Virus record (IMG/VR): IMGVR_UViG_3300047558_000238
Coordinates: 1 to 64,000 of that record
Source: a virus
Strand: one strand, 5' to 3'
Length of the DNA: 64,000 bases
The notes beneath the pieces are model-generated. The model did not search any database. It worked only from the letters and a program-made list of their open reading frames with translations, and had not been told where the DNA came from. The translations under genes were made by a program, and so were the position numbers. Numbering within the stretch: position 1 is the stretch's first letter; each line of letters starts with the position of its first letter. This document shows, one piece after another, positions 42,145 to 50,362 of this stretch.

Positions 42145-43088
42145 CAGAAATGACAAATGAACCAATCAGAATCTCTAACTCTGAGATTCAAACTTTCAAG
42201 GACTGCCGTCGCCGGTGGTGGTTTACCTACTACCGTCGTCTCAAGCCGAAGCTAAAGGACTTTACTGGCGCACTTGCACTAGGTTCTCGTATTCACGAGG
42301 CCCTAGACCGCTACTACACTTCTGGCATGGAGCGAGACCTACTTCAGATTCACGCAGAACTAGTTGCGGAAGACATGAAGAAGATGACTGACGACTACCG
42401 AGACACCTCGTCACTTGAGACAGAGGCAGAGCTTGGTCGAGTCATGCTTGAAGGCTACCTAGAGTGGATTGAGCTCGAGGGTATCGACGCAGAGCTTGAG
42501 ATGATCTCTACGGAAGAAATCATCGAGCGTCCTATGCTGGACGGTCGTGTAACTCTTCAGGGAAAGATTGACATGCGTGTTCGTCGCAAGATTGACGGTG
42601 TTCGTATGTTCCGTGACTTCAAGACTGTTGGTGGCTCTTTTGCCGACTTCGGCTCTATTGCTCACATGAATGAGCAGGTTCTAACCTACATGCTCCTTGA
42701 AGAGGCGCAGAATCAGGATGGTGAACGTTCCGAGGGAGGCATCTTTACAATGCTTCGTAAGGTTAAGCGCGGTGCTTATGCTAAGCCACCGTTCTATGAC
42801 CAGATTGAAGTTCGCCACAACCGATTTGCTCTTCGCTCGTTCTACCAGCGTCTAGAGGGAACTCTAGAAGATATCATGCGAGTCCGTGATGGTCTCGATG
42901 CTGGCGAGAGCCACTACAAACTTGCATACCCAAAGCCGTCTCGCGACTGCAAGTGGAAATGCCAATTCTTCGCTATTTGCCCGCTAGTTGACGATGGTTC
43001 GGCAGCTGAAGCAGCAATTAGCGATGCGTTCGAGGTCTCCGACCCGTACGGTTACTATCTATCAAATGAACAGAAAGGAAGTGAGTAA
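42141..43088 (+). CDS. PD-(D/E)XK nuclease, Cas4/RecB-like
   Basis: The 315-residue enzyme has the RecB-type signature: RISNSEIQTFKDCRRRWWF with C22, GSRIHEALDRYY, a catalytic region with RDFKT near 157-161, and a C-terminal DCKWKCQFFAICPL. The single N-terminal and three C-terminal cysteines fit the 4Fe-4S cluster of Cas4/AddB-type nucleases. It probably resects DNA for recombination with the ATPase and single-strand binder that follow. Confidence 0.85.
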   Translation: MTEMTNEPIRISNSEIQTFKDCRRRWWFTYYRRLKPKLKDFTGALALGSRIHEALDRYYTSGMERDLLQIHAELVAEDMKKMTDDYRDTSSLETEAELGRVMLEGYLEWIELEGIDAELEMISTEEIIERPMLDGRVTLQGKIDMRVRRKIDGVRMFRDFKTVGGSFADFGSIAHMNEQVLTYMLLEEAQNQDGERSEGGIFTMLRKVKRGAYAKPPFYDQIEVRHNRFALRSFYQRLEGTLEDIMRVRDGLDAGESHYKLAYPKPSRDCKWKCQFFAICPLVDDGSAAEAAISDAFEVSDPYGYYLSNEQKGSE

Positions 43089-43090
43089 AG

Positions 43091-43858
43091 ATGTCTGAAG
43101 TCGACCGCAGTTTAACAATTATGGTTTATGGCGAATCGAAGGTCGGTAAATCTACGTTTGCCGTCACAGCACCTTACCCACGCCTAATGCTCGACGTTGA
43201 GGGAGGCCACCGCTTCCTGCCAATCAACGTAAAGTATTGGGACCCAATGACCCAAGAGCCACCGCTAGCGGATGGCACCTGGGACACCGTTGTTGTCCAG
43301 GTTCGTGACTACGATGTAGTTATGAAGGCTTTCCAGTGGCTTCAGAGCGGAAAGCACCAGTTCAAGTCGCTTATTATCGACTCGATCTCGGAGCTTCAGG
43401 TCAAGTGTATGGACAACATCGCTGGCACAGAGCAGATGAAGATGCAACAGTGGGGAGAGCTACTTCGCCACATGGGTGCGCTTCTTCGTGACCTGCGTGA
43501 CCTCACCATGCACCCAACTCAGCCGCTTGAGGCTGTAGTTCTTACTGCTATGGCTCGTAAAGGTCAGGATGGCGTATACCGTCCTTACCTGCAGGGTCAG
43601 CTAGCAATTCAGGCACCATACTTCTATGACATCCTTGGAGCGGTTACGGTAGAAACAATGCCGAATCCAGACCCACTCCAGCCACCATACAAGGTGCGAC
43701 GCATGTACGTTGAGCGCACACCTGAGTACGAGGCCGGAGAGCGTGTCCAGGGTCGTCTAGGTAAAGTAGTCGAGCAGCAAGATCTAGGTATCGAGCGTAT
43801 GCTAGACATGGTTTTCGGAGAGAAGACCACCGCAACAACAACAAGTAAAAAGGCATAA
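43091..43858 (+). CDS. Sak4-like RecA-fold ATPase
   Basis: A 255-residue P-loop protein with Walker A YGESKVGKST (residues 13-22) and Walker B SLIIDSIS near 94-101. Size, RecA-like core and position between a RecB-like nuclease and a DUF669-like single-strand binder fit the phage Sak4 single-strand annealing group. It starts two bases after the nuclease gene. Confidence 0.8.
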   Translation: MSEVDRSLTIMVYGESKVGKSTFAVTAPYPRLMLDVEGGHRFLPINVKYWDPMTQEPPLADGTWDTVVVQVRDYDVVMKAFQWLQSGKHQFKSLIIDSISELQVKCMDNIAGTEQMKMQQWGELLRHMGALLRDLRDLTMHPTQPLEAVVLTAMARKGQDGVYRPYLQGQLAIQAPYFYDILGAVTVETMPNPDPLQPPYKVRRMYVERTPEYEAGERVQGRLGKVVEQQDLGIERMLDMVFGEKTTATTTSKKA

Positions 43859-43871
43859 GGAGCCATAACTA

Positions 43872-44474
43872 ATGAGTACTATTAACTGGGCAGACCTCGT
43901 CAAGCAGGCGGGCGATGCAGGATCAAGCACCAACTACGAGCCACTACCAGAGGGCGACTACGAGCTTAAGGTAGTCGACGCTCAGGCAACCACCACCTCG
44001 ACTGGAAAGGTGATGTTCAAGGTCACCAACGAGGTTCAGGGTGGCCCATACAACAAGCGTCGCGTTTGGGACCAGCTTGTTGTAACCACTGACAACCCAA
44101 AGGCCATGAACATGTTCTTCATGAAGGCCAACGCAATGGGTCTGGGACGCACCTTCTGGGATGCAAACCCTACCAATGCTCAGGTTGAGCAGGCGCTAAT
44201 GGGACGCGCATTCCGTGCGACTCTAGGTACCCGTACTTACAACGGTAACGTTAGCAACGAGATCAAGAAGTATTTCCCTGGCCAGGCTGCAGTTGCTGCA
44301 ACTGCCGCTTCAGCTGCTCCAGCTGCTGCTCCAGCACCAGCTCCAGCTCCAGCACCTGCTGCTGCTCCAGCTCCTATTGCTACCCCGTTTGACGGTCCAT
44401 CGATCGCTAACGCGCCAGCACCAGCGCCAGCACCAGCACCGGCTGCTCCTGTAACCGCAGAAGAGCCGTTCTAG
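43872..44474 (+). CDS. Single-stranded DNA-binding protein, DUF669-like
   Basis: Residues 1-140 (NYEPLPEGDYELKVVDAQAT, GPYNKRRVWDQLVV, VEQALMGRAFRATLGTRTYN) resemble DUF669-type OB-fold phage proteins. An Ala-Pro repeat linker covers about 145-185, and the extreme C-terminus is acidic and ends in EEPF, like the protein-docking tip of bacterial SSB. It should coat single strands for the polymerase and Sak4-like ATPase. A terminator follows. Confidence 0.75.
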   Translation: MSTINWADLVKQAGDAGSSTNYEPLPEGDYELKVVDAQATTTSTGKVMFKVTNEVQGGPYNKRRVWDQLVVTTDNPKAMNMFFMKANAMGLGRTFWDANPTNAQVEQALMGRAFRATLGTRTYNGNVSNEIKKYFPGQAAVAATAASAAPAAAPAPAPAPAPAAAPAPIATPFDGPSIANAPAPAPAPAPAAPVTAEEPF

Positions 44475-44488
44475 TAGTTAGCTAAAGT

Positions 44489-44524
44489 AGGCGACGGGGC
44501 ATCTTTTAGGTGCCCCGTTTGCCT
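44489..44524 (+). terminator. Terminator-like hairpin
   Basis: ACGGGGCA (44494-44501) pairs with TGCCCCGT (44511-44518), extended by AGGC/GCCT at the base. The T-run is short (TTT). It separates the replication block from the glycosyltransferase gene. Confidence 0.65.
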
Positions 44525-44538
44525 CATAGGGAGATAAT

Positions 44539-45549
44539 ATGAAAGTTCTATTTACTGGTATGGCTTCGCACCATTGCAGCCCGTCAGCGAATGTTGGATT
44601 TTTCAACACGCTAGCCGAGGTAGTCTCCAGGTCCGCTCAGATTACCTGGGCTAGCCCAAAGTTGACTTGGACTAAAGCTGAGCTAGAGTCATATGATGCT
44701 ATCTTTTTAGGGTTTATTCCACCAACTGCTTTAGGTGCAAACAAAATTTATGGGGCTATGCATGTTCTTGGCCTAATGTTTGACTCACCTAAACTCCATT
44801 TAGTAGCGGATAGCGCTCAGATTTGGCAGTACAAGAACAGCCTTGAAGCCGTAAAGAGGGACATCTCCGGGCTATTTACGCCTTTTTACTCGAAGAGGCT
44901 AGACTACTCTAAGGCTAGAGAGCCTAAATACATCAAAACAATTGTTGCTGCAGCGGAAAAAATGTCTAGCAGCGCTTGGCCAAAAATCCTATACCCGATT
45001 CTTCCATGGCAGAGCCCTGAAGATTCTTTTAAAAAGCTAGGGTTTGGCTCTCAGAGCAACTCTCTCGGTCTCAACCTGGACTCGGTTTTATTGAGTAATA
45101 GCTCTTACGGGCTGGATCGGTCGAACCAGTGGGCCGCTGACAACACAAAAAGTTCTTGGCTCGCTACCCTCGAGGCTACCTTACAGTTTCCAATTGTAAG
45201 CACCAAACTAGCTAGAGTTTCTTCTGATGCTGATGCTATCTCGGTTATGTCATCTAGCATCGGACTGATTGTTCCCCCTCAGGACCGCGGCCTGGGAACA
45301 TGGTGGTCATATCGGTACGTTCAAGCATTGAACTCAGGTACTCCGGTTTTGACCTACTGGCAAGATACTGCAAACTTTGACCAGTCTTGGTCTCAGCTGG
45401 CTTACCAAGTAGAAGACATGCACCCGACTGGACGAGTGGGGCTGGCTCGAGAGCAGTATGAAAGCTATAGAGCCTCGCTCCTACCAAAACTAGAACTTAT
45501 AAGCCACGTAAACACTGAACTGCTAGAATCAATCAAGGAGAGGATCTAA
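44539..45549 (+). CDS. GT-B-like glycosyltransferase
   Basis: A 336-residue protein with a Rossmann-like start (MKVLFTGMASHHCSPSANVG, ESYDAIFLGFIPPTALGANK) and a C-terminal part with GLIVPPQDRGLGTWWSYRYV and QALNSGTPVLTYW, the arrangement of GT-B enzymes that bind a nucleotide-sugar in the second lobe. It is placed after replication genes, so it could modify DNA bases as T4 glucosyltransferases do, or decorate a virion protein; no base-hydroxymethylating gene is in the window. GGGAG precedes the ATG. Last base shared with the next gene. Confidence 0.6.
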   Translation: MKVLFTGMASHHCSPSANVGFFNTLAEVVSRSAQITWASPKLTWTKAELESYDAIFLGFIPPTALGANKIYGAMHVLGLMFDSPKLHLVADSAQIWQYKNSLEAVKRDISGLFTPFYSKRLDYSKAREPKYIKTIVAAAEKMSSSAWPKILYPILPWQSPEDSFKKLGFGSQSNSLGLNLDSVLLSNSSYGLDRSNQWAADNTKSSWLATLEATLQFPIVSTKLARVSSDADAISVMSSSIGLIVPPQDRGLGTWWSYRYVQALNSGTPVLTYWQDTANFDQSWSQLAYQVEDMHPTGRVGLAREQYESYRASLLPKLELISHVNTELLESIKERI

Positions 45550-45986
45550 TGCCTGAATTAAATCAAGAGTGGATTAAAGAGCAGCTAACTGCTGCAAAAG
45601 TTAAAGTAGCGTCTGGTAAAGCTGTTCTCAAGCTATTGGCAGCCTGGGAAGAGCTTCCCGAGCTTTCCCCTGCAATTGTAGAAGAAGTTCTATCAGTATT
45701 CCCTGTGCTAGCTAGGGGCCATGCTTTAAAGCAGGAAGAGTCAGACGATGACTATCGCTGGATAGATGCTCAGCCTGGTGGGATTATTGTCGGTGATGTT
45801 GTCCGCGTTAAGGCTGATGCATACACCGAGAAGCTAGGCACTGTCCACAATGGTAGAGTCGGAAAAGTTATTGCCGTTAGATACGGCGACATCATTGTAA
45901 ATTCAACAGATGATAAGAAGCCTCCCCTAGCCGGAGCTCACTACTCGCCGTATAAGCTAGAGAAGCGCGTAAGGAAGGCTAACTAA
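45549..45986 (+). CDS. Hypothetical protein with KOW/SH3-like C-terminal half
   Basis: 145 residues: a helical N-terminus (QEWIKEQLTAAKVKVASGKA) and a beta half (GGIIVGDVVRVKADAYTEKL, NGRVGKVIAVRYGDIIVN) that looks like a KOW or SH3 barrel. It is coupled to both neighbours by one-base overlaps. Nucleic-acid binding is conceivable but not shown. Confidence 0.5.
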   Translation: MPELNQEWIKEQLTAAKVKVASGKAVLKLLAAWEELPELSPAIVEEVLSVFPVLARGHALKQEESDDDYRWIDAQPGGIIVGDVVRVKADAYTEKLGTVHNGRVGKVIAVRYGDIIVNSTDDKKPPLAGAHYSPYKLEKRVRKAN

Positions 45987-46240
45987 TGCGAACATCATTT
46001 GATCTAAAAATAGTTGCGTCTACTATTGAAGAAGCAAAAACACTTGCTATCGGCGAGATTTCAAAGTTTCTTGGAATCCCCGAGAGTGAAGTTCCGGATC
46101 GAGTCTCGATGGAGCTTAAGGTCTCTTACCCTAAGGCAGAGACTGTTAGTGAGATCGAGCAAGCTGTCTCTGCTGGAATCTTCCAAGTAATTGCCTTTGG
46201 CACCGTTAAGCAGGGAGTTGTAAAACATTTCGGTGTCTAG
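45986..46240 (+). CDS. Hypothetical protein, 84 residues
   Basis: A compact alpha/beta protein (SFDLKIVASTIEEAKTLAIG, MELKVSYPKAETVSEIEQAV). The ferredoxin-like strand-helix pattern is common in small phage proteins. Overlaps the preceding stop by one base. The next gene has its own promoter, starting immediately after this stop. Confidence 0.5.
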   Translation: MRTSFDLKIVASTIEEAKTLAIGEISKFLGIPESEVPDRVSMELKVSYPKAETVSEIEQAVSAGIFQVIAFGTVKQGVVKHFGV

Positions 46241-46297
46241 TTGACAAACTAAAAAGTAAGCGGTACATTTGTTTTATGCAAACATTTGTACCGCTTA
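46241..46297 (+). promoter_or_regulatory. Consensus promoter, leaderless start and overlapping operator-like dyad
   Basis: TTGACA (46241-46246), 17 bases, TACATT (46264-46269), six bases, then ATG 46276. An inverted repeat TAAGCGGTACA (46257-46267) and TGTACCGCTTA (46287-46297), with inner TGTTT/AAACA, is centred on the start codon. A protein bound there would block the -10 and the start. Confidence 0.75.
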
Positions 46298-46767
46298 TTT
46301 CTTCTTTTGACGACATGGCTAAAACGCTTGACCGCGCTCGGCTCAATAAACAAGCCCTTGAGGGGTGGCAGATTCTTATGACTCTGCTGGAGCTGGACCC
46401 TCAGGGAAATCACCGAACTCCAAAAGGTTGGGTAAACCACCCAGCAGTGAAAATGTGGCGTGGCTACGAGACTGCACTATACCTCTACATTCAGGCTATG
46501 GTAGAAGAGTGGCTCGACCGAGGCTATAAGTCGACTATTGGCATAAAGGCAAAAGCAACGTTTGATGCTGCACTTAGTGCAGGGTTGGCACACTTTAGTC
46601 CGACAGAAGCCCCCGAGTGGATGACCAACAGGGAACTATTTGACTCAATTGCATCTAGTCACCGTACTGCGCTGCTAAATAAGGACTACGAGTGGTATTC
46701 TCAGTTTGGTTGGCCAGAAGATACTGGCAAGCGACCAGAAACTTACGAGTATATTTGGCCTATCTAA
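46276..46767 (+). CDS. Pyrimidine-dimer DNA glycosylase-like protein
   Basis: The 163-residue sequence fits the actinobacterial/phage Pyr_excise family (T4 endonuclease V relatives): MQTFVPLISSFDDMAKTLDR, LNKQALEGWQIL, NHPAVKMWRGYETALYLYIQ, and the C-terminal ASSHRTALLNKDYEWYSQ ending EYIWP. T4 enzyme uses its N-terminal Thr2 amine as nucleophile; here residue 2 is Gln, so the chemistry may differ. Role: repair of UV dimers. It is expressed from a near-consensus promoter as an apparent leaderless mRNA with a dyad over the start, so it is probably tightly controlled. Confidence 0.7.
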   Translation: MQTFVPLISSFDDMAKTLDRARLNKQALEGWQILMTLLELDPQGNHRTPKGWVNHPAVKMWRGYETALYLYIQAMVEEWLDRGYKSTIGIKAKATFDAALSAGLAHFSPTEAPEWMTNRELFDSIASSHRTALLNKDYEWYSQFGWPEDTGKRPETYEYIWPI

Positions 46768-46803
46768 TTTAGTAATTTACACTATTTAAGACATACCGCA
46801 CGG

Positions 46804-46809
46804 TAGAAT
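46804..46809 (+). promoter_or_regulatory. Leaderless -10 box of the 46816 gene
   Basis: TAGAAT (46804-46809) is preceded by GG and followed by exactly six bases before the ATG at 46816, the same geometry as at 528 and 46264. There is no good -35 at standard spacing. GGTAGAAT also resembles the GGTAAAAT element. Confidence 0.4.
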
Positions 46810-46815
46810 CCTAGT

Positions 46816-47166
46816 ATGAAGGATTCGCGCGTAGGAGAGTCGCTCTGGGATATCTGGGAAGGCTCTGGATATACCCAGGGGTTCGCAGACTCTATTGTGT
46901 ACTATACCGAGGGCCACGTAGACATCGAACATGATGTAGTACGAAAAGCCCTTGCCTCCTCTATCCAGCGAGATGGTATTACTTACTCACTATTCTCTGC
47001 TTTTGGGCTAATAGATACTGGTATCTGTTCCCAGGGGTGGGTCGGGTTAGATACTACATACGAGGTATACCAAGAGGTATGCGACGAATCTGGACAAACA
47101 TATAGCGGAACCATGCTCAATGCTGTGGTGCCAGTAACTTTCGTCGAGGTTCAAGACATTGATTGA
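46816..47166 (+). CDS. Hypothetical protein, 116 residues
   Basis: An acidic, aromatic-rich protein (GESLWDIWEGSGYTQGFADS, VVRKALASSIQRDG). No recognised domain. Its start has no ribosome site and looks leaderless. It overlaps the WhiB-like gene by eight bases, so the two are co-transcribed. Confidence 0.5.
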   Translation: MKDSRVGESLWDIWEGSGYTQGFADSIVYYTEGHVDIEHDVVRKALASSIQRDGITYSLFSAFGLIDTGICSQGWVGLDTTYEVYQEVCDESGQTYSGTMLNAVVPVTFVEVQDID

Positions 47167-47650
47167 TACACCTGATTGGCATGAAGATGCTGAGTGCTCT
47201 AAGCCTGCCAACAATAAGTTTATTGATAACTTTTTTGCAAATAAACCTTCCCAGCAATGGGAGGCTAAGAAACTATGCGGCGGATGCCCTGTGCGACTAG
47301 AGTGCGCTAAGTGGGCACTAGATAATAAGCAGCTTTGGGGCATCTGGGGCGGTCTAGATTACAAAGAGATTAGACGAACTCTCTCGGTTAACTGGGAGGG
47401 GCAAGAAATGCGTCACAAGCGTTTCCCGCTATGCCCAGGGTGTAAGGCAAAAACTAAGCATCTAAAAACTGCAACTATTGATAGGCCAGATGGTGGCAGA
47501 TGGTCAACTATGAGAGTAGTACGTTGCGATCTATGCCACTTCACGTGGCAGAGCAGAACAAGTGCTAATGCTGTAGACGCATACCATGTTGGTGTGACTA
47601 AGAAGCAGAGCTCAGCAAAGCCTGACGATAGTAGTAATTATTTGTTTTAA
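47159..47650 (+). CDS. WhiB-family regulator with extra C-terminal zinc ribbon
   Basis: Residues 1-75 are a WhiB domain: C13, then C40-x2-C43-x5-C49 (CGGCPVRLEC), and the turn GIWGG (61-65). These bind a 4Fe-4S cluster and act with host SigA. Unusually, the protein continues with CPGC (92-95) and CDLC (123-126), a zinc-ribbon-like unit, reaching 163 residues. WhiB proteins are restricted to Actinobacteria and their phages, which fixes the host phylum. Start is TTG 47159, overlapping the previous gene. The 3' end overlaps the convergent glycosyltransferase by 53 bases. Confidence 0.85.
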   Translation: MIDTPDWHEDAECSKPANNKFIDNFFANKPSQQWEAKKLCGGCPVRLECAKWALDNKQLWGIWGGLDYKEIRRTLSVNWEGQEMRHKRFPLCPGCKAKTKHLKTATIDRPDGGRWSTMRVVRCDLCHFTWQSRTSANAVDAYHVGVTKKQSSAKPDDSSNYLF

Positions 47651-48674
47651 GTCTCTCATCATTGGGGGCTAGCAACTCTGCCTGTTCCCCGTAAGATACT
47701 GATTCTTTGTTGAGACCAAGATTGTGCGCTGAGATTGCTGCAAGATCGTATGGTAGTGCTCCCCACGCAAACTCCTCGCATAGGTAGTCGAGAGGTTTCT
47801 CTTTGATTTCTAGTGCCTTCAGTGCAGTTCTAAAGCACTCTGCCCAGTCTTGCTGCTCATAGAGGTGCTGAGCTAGCTCGACTAGTGCTTCTCGTCTTCC
47901 GGGAGCTTGGTCTATAGCTTTTAGTAGCCAATCGTGTCGATTATTTGGCTCTATCTTAGCCAGATACCTCATCGAGGCTGCTCGCTCTGGTGCCCAGGTG
48001 GCGCTAGGTAGGTTAAGATGGCGTCTAAACTCGGCAGAAGCTTCTGCATACTTTCCGTAGAAGTAGAGCTCTCTAGCGTAGTAGAAAGCGTTCCTATCGT
48101 CATGTAGGTCTTCTTGTACTGCAATCTTTAGCAGCGGGAGGTATTGCGAGCGTGGCTTAGAGTTGTCAGCATGGTGGTGAATCTCTAGTCCATACCACCC
48201 CTGAGTCTCCGCAGTCTCTCCATATGAGACTAGGACCTCGTGGACTGGGTGCTTCCATCTATAGCCAAATCTGGTGTGTATCTTATCTCCGCCATACTGT
48301 AGCCCTGGCACTGTCTCGGCATCGTCTTTCCAGTTCCACGTGTACTGGTATCTTGGCCTACTAACACCGTCTGCATAGGCTTTATCAAGCTCAGAGCGCC
48401 ATCCTGGTATGAGGATCTCGTCCATGTCGAGCGCGATGCAGTAGTCGATATCAGCTGGTAGAGCAGCTAATGAAGCATTTCGAGCTAAGTCAAATCGCCA
48501 AGGTTTAACCGAGACATCTATAATATTTATGCCTAGTGACTTAGCAAGCTCTATAGTTCCATCTGAGCTACCTGTATCTGCAATAAGTAGGTAGTCAGCA
48601 TCTTTTGCAGATTCATACCAACTTTTTACAAACTGCTCTTCATTCAGTGCAATAGTGTAGACAGCTACTTTCAT
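47598..48674 (-). CDS. GT2-family glycosyltransferase with TPR-like C-terminus
   Basis: The 358-residue enzyme starts MKVAVYTIALNEEQFVKSWY with ADTGSSDGT (32-40) and the metal-binding DMDE (83-86), all GT-A/GT2 features. KHPVHEVL and LEIHHHADNS near 145-170 fit the acceptor side. From about 180 to the end it is helical repeats (TPR-like: YARELYFYGKYAEASAEFRR, ALVELAQHLYEQQDWAECFR). This build occurs in bacterial enzymes that glycosylate proteins or cell surface; in a phage it may decorate the tail or alter host sugars. The 3' end overlaps the convergent WhiB gene. Confidence 0.8.
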   Translation of the reverse strand: MKVAVYTIALNEEQFVKSWYESAKDADYLLIADTGSSDGTIELAKSLGINIIDVSVKPWRFDLARNASLAALPADIDYCIALDMDEILIPGWRSELDKAYADGVSRPRYQYTWNWKDDAETVPGLQYGGDKIHTRFGYRWKHPVHEVLVSYGETAETQGWYGLEIHHHADNSKPRSQYLPLLKIAVQEDLHDDRNAFYYARELYFYGKYAEASAEFRRHLNLPSATWAPERAASMRYLAKIEPNNRHDWLLKAIDQAPGRREALVELAQHLYEQQDWAECFRTALKALEIKEKPLDYLCEEFAWGALPYDLAAISAHNLGLNKESVSYGEQAELLAPNDERLKTNNYYYRQALLSSAS

Positions 48675-48889
48675 TTACTAGCCTTACTCTTTCGTATCTC
48701 TAGCATGTTCCAGAGTCTCTCATGGGCATAGTAGTAGCCAAGCTCAAGTAGCGAGCCAGTAACCGCTATACCAGCTGCTGTGGCTGGGTTACCTGACCAA
48801 CCCCATGCAATAAAAAAGAAAATAAGCTCGTGAGTAACGATATAGCTTACGCTTTTTATTGCTGACTTTACTCTAGACTCTTTAGACAT
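48671..48889 (-). CDS. DUF2061-like small membrane protein
   Basis: 72 residues with two hydrophobic segments (YIVTHELIFFFIAWGWSG, ATAAGIAVTGSLLELGYYYA) and the motif YYYAHERLWN followed by a basic tail. The pattern KSVSYIVTHE plus HERLWN is that of DUF2061. Function unknown. The gene overlaps the glycosyltransferase start by four bases. Confidence 0.7.
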   Translation of the reverse strand: MSKESRVKSAIKSVSYIVTHELIFFFIAWGWSGNPATAAGIAVTGSLLELGYYYAHERLWNMLEIRKSKASK

Positions 48890-48891
48890 AA

Positions 48892-50088
48892 TTAAATCGG
48901 TAAGACGCTAATGAACTCTCGTGGGTCAAAATCTCCACCAAACACCATTGTCAAAAGTCCTGGCTTAGATTCAAGACCGGCACGATCACGGAACCATTCG
49001 GACCCTGGGTCAGTGGTAGGGCACTGAAGCCATAGGCGATCACCAATATCCATAGTGCGGAAGTTGTGGAAGTGCCCGGAGATCCAAATATCAGCGTTGC
49101 CTAGCGCGGTCTGCCCTGCAGCTTGACCAGAGATATATCTTAGGACATTATTCTGGTTAGCCTGGTGCCCGTGGAACATACCGATGTGCGTCCCGCAAAT
49201 CTCTGTAACTAGTGTCTGATGCCCTGAAGCCGGGAACCTAAACTGTACGTGCTGTAGAGCTGGGTTCTCAGCGCAGGCATCTGCCACTGCTGCTGCGATC
49301 TCGACATTCCAGCCATCTGCTGGATCCGCGGCTACCTGACGAGTTACCTCGTCGTGGTTGCCGTTGATAACAGGAACAATCATATTCTCGGCTAGAGGAG
49401 CCAAAGCTTTGATCTGAGCCATAAGAAGACGACGCGCTACACGCACCTGCTCGGTGATGCCTAAGTCAGATGCAGCAAGACCCTGTAGTCGACCATTCTG
49501 AGATACGTTACCTTCTACGTGGTCTCCAGGAAGTCCTAGGGTGATGGTTCCTAGCCCTAGGCCCATCTTTTGGTACATCTTATATCTGGCAACTGCCTTT
49601 TCGGTCAGCGTTAGGATTCTAGCGACAGACTGCTCGCTGCCTCCGCTTCCAGTCTTTTTTCCTAGCTGCTGGTCGCTAGGGAAGGCTGCAAAAGAGCCAT
49701 TTCCAGTGGACTGCTTAGTTCCACGCTCTGGACGCCACTTCTTGACCTCGTCAATTAGCTTTTCTACGTCTAGCTGATCTGCATAAGTCGGCCCAGCGGG
49801 AGTTAGGTTTACCCGCATAGACTCTAAATACTCGCCATCGTACTTCTGCCACTTACCTCGGCGAAGTGATGTCACTACCCATTCATTTGGGTCTAGGCCA
49901 AATTCTTCAACCACAGAGGTGGCGTCTGATAGTTGGCCTTCTGGCTTAGGTTGCGAAATTACAAAGCCACCTTTGATGGTGTCTATGTCCATTCTTGAGC
50001 GCCACTCTTCTGGCACTCCTAATTTCTTAAAGTCTGATCCAGAATGTCCTGGACTACGAAATTGCTCTAGCTTGTCAGAGAGACTCAA
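48892..50088 (-). CDS. Calcineurin-like metallophosphoesterase
   Basis: A 398-residue protein whose residues 180-345 hold the binuclear-metal motifs: GLPGDHVEG (186-193), VINGNHDEV (241-248), MFHGHQ (305-309) and ISGHFHN (337-342). The first 150 residues include a piece like a DNA-binding or HTH-type accessory region (SVVEEFGLDPNEWVVTSLRR). Related actinophage proteins are described as phosphoesterases or MRE11-like exonucleases. Substrate unknown; DNA processing or nucleotide hydrolysis are both open. Confidence 0.8.
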   Translation of the reverse strand: MSLSDKLEQFRSPGHSGSDFKKLGVPEEWRSRMDIDTIKGGFVISQPKPEGQLSDATSVVEEFGLDPNEWVVTSLRRGKWQKYDGEYLESMRVNLTPAGPTYADQLDVEKLIDEVKKWRPERGTKQSTGNGSFAAFPSDQQLGKKTGSGGSEQSVARILTLTEKAVARYKMYQKMGLGLGTITLGLPGDHVEGNVSQNGRLQGLAASDLGITEQVRVARRLLMAQIKALAPLAENMIVPVINGNHDEVTRQVAADPADGWNVEIAAAVADACAENPALQHVQFRFPASGHQTLVTEICGTHIGMFHGHQANQNNVLRYISGQAAGQTALGNADIWISGHFHNFRTMDIGDRLWLQCPTTDPGSEWFRDRAGLESKPGLLTMVFGGDFDPREFISVLPI

Positions 50089-50089
50089 G

Positions 50090-50362
50090 TCACTTCACCA
50101 ATCGTCGGCAAGAACATTTGTTCCCGCGGTGTCTATCCACAGCGCTTGCACTTATATCGTAGCCCTCTGCACGAAGCAGAGCTGCAAGGTGTGAATTTGG
50201 AATATATCCGTCGTCATTTGGTTTTAAGTCTATAACACTTTTTAGTGCAGCTTGGTCTGCTTTAGGTACTTTAGGGTCTACAGTCAGTGCTGCTAGTTTG
50301 CAAGTAGATATGACTTGCTTATATGCTTCTGAGGCAGATGCGAGTTTCTGCATTAGCGGCAT
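50090..50362 (-). CDS. Small DNA-binding-like protein
   Basis: 90 residues, with a C-terminal segment GYIPNSHLAALLRAEGYDIS then ASAVDRHRGNKCSC that reads like a helix-turn-helix with a basic recognition helix. AAGGAGAAACT is a strong ribosome site. One base separates it from the phosphoesterase gene. A regulator or small terminase-like role is possible; not assigned. Confidence 0.5.
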   Translation of the reverse strand: MPLMQKLASASEAYKQVISTCKLAALTVDPKVPKADQAALKSVIDLKPNDDGYIPNSHLAALLRAEGYDISASAVDRHRGNKCSCRRLVK

